DNA from: Candidatus Eiseniibacteriota bacterium
GTDB lineage: Bacteria > Eisenbacteria > RBG-16-71-46
DNA length: 6,917 nt
Direction of reading: 5' to 3'
NCBI GenBank assembly: GCA_005893365.1
Contig: VBPB01000210.1
Location: 1 to 6,917 of the forward strand
Part shown: positions 1 through 6,345 of the stretch, piece after piece
How the letters are laid out: every line of letters begins with the position of its first letter
Numbering within the stretch: the first letter of the stretch is position 1
The notes under the pieces: generated by a model
Told to the model about the DNA's origin: nothing
Database searches by the model: none
The model's input: only the letters and a program-made list of their open reading frames with translations
Made by a program: the position numbers and the translations under genes

Positions 1-21
1 CTCCGGAGTCCCGCCCCCGCG

Positions 22-240
22 ATGAGTTCGGCCATGGTATTGACCCTGGAACTGGAGCAGGAGCGTGACGGGCGCTGGATCGCCGAAGTCGCGGAGCTCG
101 CCGGCGTTCTGACCTATGGGCGGACGCCCAAGGAGGCGACCGCCCGGGCGAAGGCGCTCGCCCTACGCGTCGTCGCCGACCGGATCGAGCATGGTGAAGC
201 AGGTCCCGAGCTGCTGAGTATCTCGTTCGCAGCGGCTTGA
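22..240 (+). CDS. HicB-like antitoxin family protein (solitary)
   Basis: This 72-residue protein looks like a HicB-type antitoxin fold: a short beta-alpha-beta-beta-alpha domain in which an acidic strand (LTLELEQERDGRWIAEV) is followed by a PELPGV-like turn (here AELAGVLTYG) and an amphipathic helix (TPKEATARAKALALRVVADR). In family members this partly degenerated RNase H-like domain usually binds and neutralises a HicA mRNA interferase. There is no extra C-terminal DNA-binding helix-turn-helix or ribbon domain, so it belongs to the short HicB class. I chose ATG 22 because a GGAG lies at 5-8, though 13 bases away; ATG 34 would also preserve the fold. No HicA-like reading frame follows in the 81 bases before selA, and a partner upstream would be outside the window. 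The family call is from pattern recognition; an antitoxin role is inference, because solitary HicB-like proteins are common and mostly uncharacterised. Confidence 0.72.
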   Translation: MSSAMVLTLELEQERDGRWIAEVAELAGVLTYGRTPKEATARAKALALRVVADRIEHGEAGPELLSISFAAA

Positions 241-308
241 GCACTTGGCCGAGCACGCCCTCGGCGGGGCAGCGCCCTGGAATCAGCGCAGGCCTCGCGC
301 CTCCCGGC

Positions 309-330
309 GCCCGCCGTTACAATGGCGGGC
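309..330 (+). promoter_or_regulatory. Inverted repeat over the selA start
   Basis: GCCCGCC at 309-315 pairs perfectly with GGCGGGC at 324-330, leaving an 8-base spacer (GTTACAAT) that itself can close by a G-T wobble and a T-A pair. The proposed selA ATG at 322-324 sits in the spacer and right arm, and a second in-frame ATG (331) follows immediately. In RNA the hairpin could mask the first start; in DNA it could be an operator-like palindrome. In such GC-rich DNA a 7-bp stem may be chance. Confidence 0.3.
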
Positions 331-1530
331 ATGCCCCCCCGCTCGCGGAACCTGCGTGCCCTGCCCGCCGTGGAGACGCTGCTCCAGCTCCCCGCGCTGA
401 CCCGGGCGCTCGAGCGCCTGCCCCGGCCCCTGGTGGTCGAGGCGGCACGCGCCGAGATCGCCGCTGAGCGGGGCCGCCTCCGCGGCGGCGGCGCCCCGGC
501 CGCGGCCCCGGCCATGGCCGCGGCGGCCGCGGCCCGGGCGGAGGCCGCCCAGCGGCCGCTGCTGCGCCGCGTCATCAACGCCACGGGCGTGGTCCTGCAC
601 ACCAATCTCGGCCGGGCGCCGCTGGGCCAGGCCGCCCGCCGGGCGGTGGCCGAGGTGGCGCGCGGCTACTGCAGCGTGGAGTTCGACGTCGCCTCGGGAC
701 GCCGCGGGGATCGCGGGGCCGGGGTGGAGCGCTGGCTCACCCGCCTGACCGGGGCCGAGGCGGGGCTGGTCGTCAACAACGGCGCGGCGGCCGTCCTGCT
801 GGCGCTCTCGGCCCTGGCGGCCGGGCGCAAGGTGGTGGTCTCGCGCGGCGAGCTGGTCGAGATCGGCGGCTCGTTCCGCATCCCGGAGATCCTGGAGAAG
901 AGCGGCGCCGGGCTGGTCGAGGTCGGCACCACCAACCGGACCCACCTCCGGGACTTCGAGCGGGCGCTCGCTCGCCACGGCCGGGAGGTCGCGGCGGTCC
1001 TGCGCGTCCACCCGAGCAACTTCCGCGTCTCGGGCTTCACCACGCGGCCGACCCTCGAGGAGCTGGCGCGTCTCACGCGCCGGCGCCGCATCCCGCTCCT
1101 CGAGGATCTCGGCAGTGGTGCGCTCACCGATCTCGGGACCTTGGGCGTCGAGCGCGAGCCCACGGTAAGAGAAAGTTTGACCGCCGGATGCGACCTGGTT
1201 ACTTTCTCCGGTGACAAGTTGCTCGGGGCCACACAAGCCGGTCTCATCCTGGGCCGGCGCCGCCTGGTCGAACGCCTGCGCAGGGATCCCCTGGCGCGGG
1301 CGCTCCGGGTGGACAAGCTGACCCTGGCGGCGCTGGAAGCGACGCTTCCGGCCTACGGCGACCCGATCCAGGCGGCGCGCGAGGTTCCGGCGCTGGCGAT
1401 GCTCGGGCTCACCGCGGAGATGCTCGAGCCGCGGGCCCGCTCGTTGGCCGAGGCCATCCGGCGTCGCATGCCGGAGATGGTGGTCACCGTCGCCGGGTGG
1501 CCGAGACCGAGCAGGCGATCACCGCCCTGA
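322..1530 (+). pseudogene. selA: selA, L-seryl-tRNA(Sec) selenium transferase, 5' part of broken gene
   Basis: SelA is a PLP enzyme that converts seryl-tRNA(Sec) to selenocysteyl-tRNA(Sec) with selenophosphate, in the cytoplasm. The frame reads 402 residues; the family is usually about 450-470. Recognisable family blocks: INATGVVLHTNLGRAPL (from residue 85), EFDVASGRRGDRG, VNNGAAAVLLAL (151), SRGELVEIGGSFRIPEI, GTTNRT (202-207), HPSNFRVSGFT (230), DLGSG, and the PLP-lysine block FSGDKLLGATQAG with Lys299. Homology is good to about Val390. At 1491 the sequence switches to an exact 72-base copy of smc, and the frame then gives a nonsense tail (GWPRPSRRSPP) ending at TGA 1528-1530. The rest of SelA resumes at 1563 in another frame. 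Oddities: VNNGAAA and GATQAG where family members generally have VNNNAAA and GGPQAG. The start at ATG 322 lacks a clear Shine-Dalgarno sequence; ATG 331 is an alternative. No selB is seen next to it. Identity is near certain; whether the break is real or an assembly error is open. Confidence 0.93.
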
Positions 1531-1562
1531 CGGCGCGGGTCGAAGCGGCGGCGGACGAGCTG
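1491..1562 (+). repeat. 72-bp exact direct repeat, copy inside selA (smc-derived patch)
   Basis: These 72 bases are identical to 3114-3185 inside smc, offset 1623, with no mismatch; the flanks differ immediately (T versus C on the left, G versus T on the right). In smc the stretch is exactly 24 codons of coiled coil, starting RRVAETEQ and ending AAADEL. Here it lies where selA should encode roughly 35 different residues before its C-terminal strands. The smc copy fits its context and this one does not, so smc is the source. The patch is out of frame with upstream selA but in frame with the downstream selA remnant. Confidence 0.97.
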
Positions 1563-1742
1563 GACCGATGGGCCCGCTCCGCGGACCCGCCGGTCATCGG
1601 CTACATCCGGACAGGGAAGTTCAGGATCGACGTACGCACCATCCACGACGACGAGTTGGCCGAAGTGCCCGAGGCGCTCGGCCTGGCCCGCTGGCCCCCA
1701 TCCGCCCCCCCGGCATCGGGGAAGGCGACATCGGAGAGGTGA
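1563..1742 (+). pseudogene. selA: selA C-terminal remnant
   Basis: Read from 1563 the codons give DRWARSADPPVIGYIRTGKF followed by RIDVRTIHDDELAEVPEAL, which matches the C-terminal end of SelA: a PPVIGRI-type strand, a short turn, an (I/L)D(L/V)RT strand, then an acidic helix in which many relatives have EE or DE. This is 59 codons ending at TGA 1740-1742. It belongs to the same gene as 322-1490 but is in another frame, separated from it by the 72-base smc patch. A GTG at 1497 opens an 81-codon frame through the patch and remnant, but there is no reason to think it is a separate gene. Its final bases, GGAGAGGTGA at 1733-1742, double as the smc ribosome binding site, indicating that selA and smc are naturally adjacent and coupled. 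Confidence 0.87.
1733..1742 (+). promoter_or_regulatory. smc ribosome binding site overlapping the selA stop
   Basis: GGAGAGGTGA lies before ATG 1749; its GAGGTGA part (1736-1742) is a strong match to the 16S anti-Shine-Dalgarno complement, and 9 bases separate GAGG from the start codon. The TGA in it is the selA stop, so translation of selA would end on the smc initiation site, an arrangement typical of translational coupling. It fixes the smc start. Confidence 0.75.
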
Positions 1743-1748
1743 ACAGGG

Positions 1749-4700
1749 ATGTTCCTCTACAAGCTCGAGCTCCAGGGGTTCAAGTCGTTCGTCGACAAGA
1801 CCGCCCTCACCTTCGGGGACGGCATCACCGGCGTCATCGGCCCCAACGGCTGCGGCAAGACCAACGTCTCGGATGCCATCCGCTGGGTCATGGGCGAGCA
1901 GAGCGCCAAGCAGCTCCGCGGCGACACCATGGAAGACGTCATCTTCAACGGCGCCCCGAGCCGCAAGCCCCTCGGGCTCGCCGAGGTCCACCTCACCTTC
2001 AAGAACGACCGCGGCATCCTGCCCACCGAGTTCAGCGAGGTCACCATCTCGCGCCGCGTCTTCCGCTCCGGACTCTCGGAGTACTTCCTCAACAAGACGC
2101 CGTGCCGGCTCAAGGACATCCGCGACCTGTTCTTCGACACCGGGATGGGGAGCCATGCCTATTCGGTCATCGAGCGTTCGATGGTGGACCACGTCCTCTC
2201 GGACAACTCGGGACACCGCCGCTTCCTGTTCGAGGAGGCCTCGGGCATCACCAAGTACAAGGCCCGCAAGCGCGAGGCCCTGGCCAAGCTCGACGCCACC
2301 GAAGGCGACCTCACCCGCCTCAACGACATCGTCTTCGAGATCGAGCGCGAGCTGCGCTCGCTGGCCCGCCAGGTCGGCAAGGCACGCCGCTACCAGCGGC
2401 TGCGCGACCAGGTCCAGCGGCTCGACCTGTTGCTGACCGCCGGGCGGGTCGAGGGACTGCGGCGGCGCGAAGCCGAGGCGCGCGACCGCTGGCAGGAGGA
2501 GGCGGTCCGCCGCGAGGGCGTCACGGCGGAGCTGGACGCGCTCGAGGCCGCGCTCAACGACCAGAAGCTGGTGCTGCTGGAGTGCGAGCGCGAGCTGTCC
2601 TTCGCCCAGTCGGCGCTGCGCGACCGCGAGGAGGCCCGCAGCCAGGCGGCCCACCAGGTGGTGCTGCTCGGCGAGCGCGCCGAGGGTCTGACGCGCCGGG
2701 CCGACGAGGCGGCCCTCGAGGCCGCCCGCCTGCGCGAGCGTCTGGCCGAGGTGAGCGCGCGCGAAGGCGAGACCACGGTCACGCTGGCCGAGCTGCGCGC
2801 GGCCCGCGAGCGGGCGCACGAGGCGATGGAGACGGCCGAGGCGGCGGTCACGGCGGTCGAGACCGAGCTGCGCCAGCACCGCACGGTCGCCGCCTCGCAC
2901 CAGCAGCTCTCGCTCGACCTGTTCTCGACCGAGGCCGAGCGCCGCGGCGCCTGCGAGCGGATCCGCGAGCGCCAGAGCTCGCTGCGGGAGCGCCGCGACG
3001 CGGCCGGCCCGCGGCTCCGGGAGCTCGAGGCGCGGCTGATGGCCCTCGCCGGCACGATCGCCGGGAGCGGCGAGCGTCGCCGCGGCATGGACCTGGAGGT
3101 GGACCAGGCGCGCCGCCGGGTGGCCGAGACCGAGCAGGCGATCACCGCCCTGACGGCGCGGGTCGAAGCGGCGGCGGACGAGCTGTCGCGCCTCAAGCAG
3201 GAGGCGGCCGCGGCGGAGTCGCGGCTCGACACGCTGCTCGAGCTCAAGCGCAACTACGAGGGGGTCTCGGAGGGCGTCAAGGGGCTGCTCGAGGAGGGCG
3301 GCCGGATCCCGGGGCTGCTCGGCATGGTGGCCGACGTGCTGGAGGTGCCGGCCCGGTACCTCGGGGCGCTGGAGGCCTCGCTCGGCGAGGCCGCGGCGTT
3401 CGTGCTGGCCACCGACGCGGCCGCCCTCGGCGCCGGCGTGGAACGCCTGCGCGGGCTGGCCGGCGGGCGCGCCACGCTGGTCGACCTCTCGACACTCGCG
3501 GGCGGCGCGGTGCCGCCCGTCCCGATCGGCGACGGGGTGGTGGGACGGGCCTCCGATCTGGTGCGCTGCCCCGACGATTGCCGCCCGCTGGTCGAGCGGC
3601 TGCTGGGCTCGGTCGTGGTGGTCCAAGACCATGCGGCCGCGGCGCGCCTGGCCGCGCAGTCCGAGGGCGGACTCCGGTTCGTGAGCCTGGACGGCGAGGT
3701 GTGGGAGCGCGGTCGCGTGCGCGCCGGCGCCTCCAAGCACCCGGGCGGGCTGCTCCACCGCGAGATGGAGATCCGCGAGCTGTCCGGCCGCCTCGCCGAG
3801 CTGATGCTGCGCATCGAGGCCCAGGACCGCGAGCGCGAGACGCTCGAAGCCCAGCGCACCACGGCGACCGCCGGACGGGCCACCGCGCAGGGCGAGCTGG
3901 ACGCGCGACGCACGGCGCTCGAGGGCCTGGTGCGCGAGCTGGAGGCCGCCGAACGCGAGCAGGGTTGGGCCACCCAGGAGGCGGCCGAGCGGCGTGAGGA
4001 GGCCCGGGTGTTCGAGGCCGAGCTGGAATCGCTGGGCCGGGCGCTGCGCGACGCCGAGTCAGAGCTGGCGAAGTTCCAGACCCAGGTCGAGGCGGCGCGC
4101 GCCCAGGGCGCGGACCTGGATGGCGTCGTGCGCGGGCTCGAGACGCGGCGCGAGGAGGCCGGCCTCGCCGCCCAGGGCGCCCGCGAGTCGCTGCTGCGGA
4201 TCTCGCGCGAGCAGGCCGAGGCCGAGACCCAGAAGGCACGCGCCGAGGAGTCCCGGCGCGAGCTGGAGACCGTGCTGGCCGCGCGCATCGAGGAGGAGGG
4301 GGGCGCGCGCGCGCGGGTGGCGGAGATCGAGGCCGAGGTCTCGGGCCTGCGCGCCGGGCTCACCGGGCTCGAGAGCTCGGAGGCCGAGCAGCGTGCTCGC
4401 GTGACCGGGCTGCAGACGCGCTTCGCCGCGCTCAAGGAGGCGCTGCAGGCCGGCGAGGAGGCCTCGCGGCAGAAGCGCTTCGCCCAGACCGAGCTGGCCG
4501 AGCTGACCCACCAGATCGAGCTGGAACGCGTCCAGGCGCACGCCGAGCTGGAGCGGCTCTTCGAGCGCCTGCGCACCGAATACAAGATGGACCCGGAGGC
4601 GTGGACGCCCGAGGCCCCGCCCGAGGGCTTCGCGCCCGACCAGGCCGAGCGCGACCTGGCCGAGACGCGCGACCAGCTGGGCTCGCTCGGACCGGTGAAT

Positions 4701-5336
4701 CTGTTGGCGCTCGAGGAGTACACCAAGAAGAAGGAGCGCTACGACTTCCTCACCCAGCAGCGCACCGACCTGACCAGCGCCAAGGGCCAGTTGCTCGAGG
4801 CGATCGAGAAGATCAACACCACCGCCAGCCAGCTGTTCGTCGAGACCTTCGCGAAGGTGCAGGGGCACTTCCGCGACGTGTTCAAGACGCTGTTCGAGGG
4901 GGGCGACGCCGAGCTGCGCGCCATCGGCGAGGATCCGCTGGAGTGCGAGATCGAGATCGCGGCCAAGCCCCGCGGCGAGCACCTCCAGAGCATCAGCCTG
5001 ATGTCGAGCGGCGAGCGGGCGTTGACCGCCATCGCCCTGCTGTTCGCCATCTACCTGGTCAAGCCGTCGCCGTTCTGCCTGCTGGACGAGGTGGACGCCC
5101 CGCTCGACGACGCCAACGTCGAACGGTTCATCCGCATGCTGCAGCGGTTCAGCAACAAGACCCAGTTCGTGGTCATCACGCACAACAAGAAGTCCATGGA
5201 GGCCGCGAACCGTCTCTACGGCGTGACCATGCAGGAGCTGGGCGTCTCGCGCCTGGTCTCGGTGCGCTGGGACGCCCGCGAGGGCGAGCCCGCGGCCGCG
5301 AGCGCCCCGGAGCTGGCCGAGGCCACCGCCGGCTAG
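1749..5336 (+). CDS. smc: Chromosome segregation/condensation ATPase SMC
   Basis: SMC dimerises through its hinge and, with the ScpA kleisin and ScpB, forms the ring complex that extrudes and organises chromosomal DNA loops. This copy is 1195 residues, normal for bacterial SMC (about 1150-1200). Order: N-terminal head with GFKSF near residue 10, Walker A GPNGCGKT (31-38), and the FEEASGITKYKARK block opening the first coiled coil; coiled coil to about 500, rich in Glu, Arg, Ala and Leu; hinge about 503-670 starting YEGVSEGVKGLL; returning coiled coil to about 1010; C-terminal head with GPVNLLALEEY, signature region SLMSSGERALTA (Ser1086-Arg1090), Walker B with Asp1113-Glu1114 in LLDEVDAPLDDANV, and the ITHNKKSMEAANRLYGVTM switch block. 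The signature has SSGE where SGGE is usual. The start is fixed by a strong ribosome binding site 9 bases upstream. Codons for residues 456-479 are duplicated exactly within selA. Neither scpA nor scpB is in the window; ftsY follows after 71 bases. Confidence 0.97.
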   Translation: MFLYKLELQGFKSFVDKTALTFGDGITGVIGPNGCGKTNVSDAIRWVMGEQSAKQLRGDTMEDVIFNGAPSRKPLGLAEVHLTFKNDRGILPTEFSEVTISRRVFRSGLSEYFLNKTPCRLKDIRDLFFDTGMGSHAYSVIERSMVDHVLSDNSGHRRFLFEEASGITKYKARKREALAKLDATEGDLTRLNDIVFEIERELRSLARQVGKARRYQRLRDQVQRLDLLLTAGRVEGLRRREAEARDRWQEEAVRREGVTAELDALEAALNDQKLVLLECERELSFAQSALRDREEARSQAAHQVVLLGERAEGLTRRADEAALEAARLRERLAEVSAREGETTVTLAELRAARERAHEAMETAEAAVTAVETELRQHRTVAASHQQLSLDLFSTEAERRGACERIRERQSSLRERRDAAGPRLRELEARLMALAGTIAGSGERRRGMDLEVDQARRRVAETEQAITALTARVEAAADELSRLKQEAAAAESRLDTLLELKRNYEGVSEGVKGLLEEGGRIPGLLGMVADVLEVPARYLGALEASLGEAAAFVLATDAAALGAGVERLRGLAGGRATLVDLSTLAGGAVPPVPIGDGVVGRASDLVRCPDDCRPLVERLLGSVVVVQDHAAAARLAAQSEGGLRFVSLDGEVWERGRVRAGASKHPGGLLHREMEIRELSGRLAELMLRIEAQDRERETLEAQRTTATAGRATAQGELDARRTALEGLVRELEAAEREQGWATQEAAERREEARVFEAELESLGRALRDAESELAKFQTQVEAARAQGADLDGVVRGLETRREEAGLAAQGARESLLRISREQAEAETQKARAEESRRELETVLAARIEEEGGARARVAEIEAEVSGLRAGLTGLESSEAEQRARVTGLQTRFAALKEALQAGEEASRQKRFAQTELAELTHQIELERVQAHAELERLFERLRTEYKMDPEAWTPEAPPEGFAPDQAERDLAETRDQLGSLGPVNLLALEEYTKKKERYDFLTQQRTDLTSAKGQLLEAIEKINTTASQLFVETFAKVQGHFRDVFKTLFEGGDAELRAIGEDPLECEIEIAAKPRGEHLQSISLMSSGERALTAIALLFAIYLVKPSPFCLLDEVDAPLDDANVERFIRMLQRFSNKTQFVVITHNKKSMEAANRLYGVTMQELGVSRLVSVRWDAREGEPAAASAPELAEATAG
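3114..3185 (+). repeat. 72-bp exact direct repeat, source copy in smc
   Basis: This is the second copy of the repeat at 1491-1562. It covers exactly codons 456-479 of smc, in the last part of the first coiled coil, and flows without a break from the preceding MDLEVDQA and into the following SRLKQEAAAAESRLDTLLEL before the hinge. The heptad-like pattern is preserved across both borders, so this is the native location. Confidence 0.95.
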
Positions 5337-5357
5337 CGCCGGGCCCGATTCGCAGCG

Positions 5358-5392
5358 CGACCTCCCGCCCGGGACCCGTGGGCGGGAGGTCG
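5358..5392 (+). terminator. 13-bp perfect hairpin between smc and ftsY
   Basis: CGACCTCCCGCCC (5358-5370) pairs perfectly with GGGCGGGAGGTCG (5380-5392) around a 9-base loop (GGGACCCGT). A G-T wobble, a C-G pair and another wobble could extend the stem to 5355/5395. It starts 22 bases after the smc stop. No T-run follows, so it is not a canonical intrinsic terminator; it could be a U-less terminator or attenuator, an mRNA 3'-end stabiliser, or a translation control for ftsY, whose AGGAG begins 5 bases after the stem. The structure is certain on paper; the function is inferred. Confidence 0.5.
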
Positions 5393-5396
5393 TGTC

Positions 5397-5401
5397 AGGA
5401 G
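5397..5401 (+). promoter_or_regulatory. ftsY ribosome binding site
   Basis: AGGAG, continued by TGA, lies 6 bases before the GTG at 5408. It supports the GTG start, after which MELWSRFRAGLSRTRERI matches the expected FtsY N-terminal helix. The site is so close to the strong upstream hairpin (stem end 5392, or 5395 if extended) that ribosome access could depend on that structure. Confidence 0.65.
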
Positions 5402-5407
5402 TGACGC

Positions 5408-6310
5408 GTGGAACTCTGGAGCCGGTTTCGCGCCGGGCTGAGCCGCACCCGTGAGCGCATCGGCGCCCAGGTGGGGGGCCTGCTGGGCCGCGCCGGCGCG
5501 CCGGACGAGGCGACGCTGGCGCGGCTGGAGGAGGCGCTGCTCGCGGCGGACGTGGGCCCCGCCACCACCGAGCGGCTGCTGGCCCTGGCTGGCGAGCGCC
5601 TGCGCCGGGAGCCCGAGCTCGACCTGCGCCAGGCGCTCGAGCGCTGCGCGGCCGAGATGGTGGGGGCCGCGCGTGCCCGCTTCGCCCCCGGGGACGATGC
5701 GCCCTGGGTGGCGCTGATCGTCGGCGTCAACGGCGTGGGCAAGACCACCCTGGCCGGCAAGCTCGCCGCCGGGTTCGCGCGCGACGGCCTGCGCACCATG
5801 CTGGTCGCGGCCGACACCTTCCGCGCCGCCGCCGCGGAGCAGCTCGAAGTGTGGGCGGGGCGGGCCGGCGTCGAGCTGGTGCGGGCCAAGCCGGGCGCCG
5901 ACCCGGCGGCGGTGGCGCACGATGGCGTGAGCGCCGCCCTGGCGCGTGGCCACCGGGTGGTGCTGGTGGACACGGCGGGCCGGCTCCATACCCGGCACAA
6001 CCTGATGGCCGAGCTGGGCAAGGTCGCCCGCGTCTGCTCGCGGCTCAAGCCCGGCGCCCCCCATCACACGCTGCTGGTGCTCGATGGCACGCTGGGCCAG
6101 AACGGCATCGCGCAGGCCCGCGAGTTCCAGCGGCTGCTGCCGCTCACGAGCCTCGCGGTCAACAAGCTGGACGGCACCGCGCGCGGCGGAGCCGTGCTGG
6201 CGATCGCGGATCAGCTCGGCCTGCCGATCAGCGTCGTCGGCCTGGGCGAGGGGCTGGACGACTGGGAGCCGTTCGAGCCCGAGGCGTTCGCCCGCGGCTT
6301 GTTCGAGTAG
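5408..6310 (+). CDS. ftsY: Signal recognition particle receptor GTPase FtsY
   Basis: FtsY is the membrane-associated receptor that docks Ffh-4.5S RNA-ribosome complexes at SecYEG; paired GTP hydrolysis by Ffh and FtsY releases the nascent membrane protein. The 300-residue product is essentially the NG core with only a short A-type extension. The N-terminal amphipathic helix (WSRFRAGLSRTRERI) matches the lipid-contacting FxRLxxGLxKTR element. The N domain has DEATLARLEEALLAADVG. GTPase motifs: G1 GVNGVGKTT (106-114), the DTFRAAAAEQL insertion-box region, G3 DTAGR (188-192), G4 NKLDG (252-256), and the closing GLGEGLDDWEPFEPEAF block. G4 reads NKLD where SRP GTPases normally have TKLD, and the usual DATTGQN reads DGTLGQN. 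The start is GTG 5408, supported by AGGAG 6 bases upstream. It follows smc in the same direction after 71 bases, an order seen in other bacteria, so cotranscription is plausible unless the intervening hairpin terminates. It ends 35 bases from a convergent gene. Confidence 0.96.
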   Translation: MELWSRFRAGLSRTRERIGAQVGGLLGRAGAPDEATLARLEEALLAADVGPATTERLLALAGERLRREPELDLRQALERCAAEMVGAARARFAPGDDAPWVALIVGVNGVGKTTLAGKLAAGFARDGLRTMLVAADTFRAAAAEQLEVWAGRAGVELVRAKPGADPAAVAHDGVSAALARGHRVVLVDTAGRLHTRHNLMAELGKVARVCSRLKPGAPHHTLLVLDGTLGQNGIAQAREFQRLLPLTSLAVNKLDGTARGGAVLAIADQLGLPISVVGLGEGLDDWEPFEPEAFARGLFE

Positions 6311-6320
6311 GGGCCGCCCG

Positions 6321-6340
6321 AGGACCGCGCTCGCGGTCTT
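6321..6340. terminator. Small hairpin between convergent genes
   Basis: AGGACCGC (6321-6328) pairs with GCGGTCTT (6333-6340), eight pairs including one G-T wobble, with a GCTC loop. It lies in the 35-base gap between the ftsY stop and the stop of the opposing gene, where a bidirectional terminator would be expected. There is no T-run on either side, so the call rests on position and symmetry only. Confidence 0.4.
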
Positions 6341-6345
6341 GGGAC

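Noticed and set aside
237..467. HicA-type toxin frame following the HicB-like gene
   Set aside because: The translation is Pro/Ala/Arg-rich, lacks the HicA GSH motif and runs into selA in the wrong frame.
114..605. Minus-strand frame of 163 codons near selA 5' end
   Set aside because: Ala/Arg/Ser-rich shadow of selA and the HicB-like gene; no motif.
1528..1530. TGA in selA as a selenocysteine codon (self-regulating readthrough)
   Set aside because: Translation past this TGA in the same frame gives no SelA homology; the true C-terminus is in another frame, so readthrough would not restore the protein.
1497..1742. Independent 81-residue gene starting at GTG 1497
   Set aside because: It is only the smc patch plus the selA remnant read in one frame; no ribosome binding site and no separate family.
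1353..3758. 801-codon open frame on the minus strand opposite selA and smc
   Set aside because: Its translation is low-complexity (runs of Leu, Ala, Arg, Gly, Gln) with no recognisable domain, and it lies antisense to a clear SMC; such frames are common in very GC-rich DNA.
1568..3997. 809-codon plus-strand frame overlapping smc
   Set aside because: Arg/Gly/Pro/Ala-rich out-of-frame reading of smc with no domain content.
3254..4726. Long Ser/Arg/Ala-rich minus-strand frame inside smc
   Set aside because: Composition is that expected from reading the opposite strand of GC-rich coiled-coil codons; no start signal or motif.
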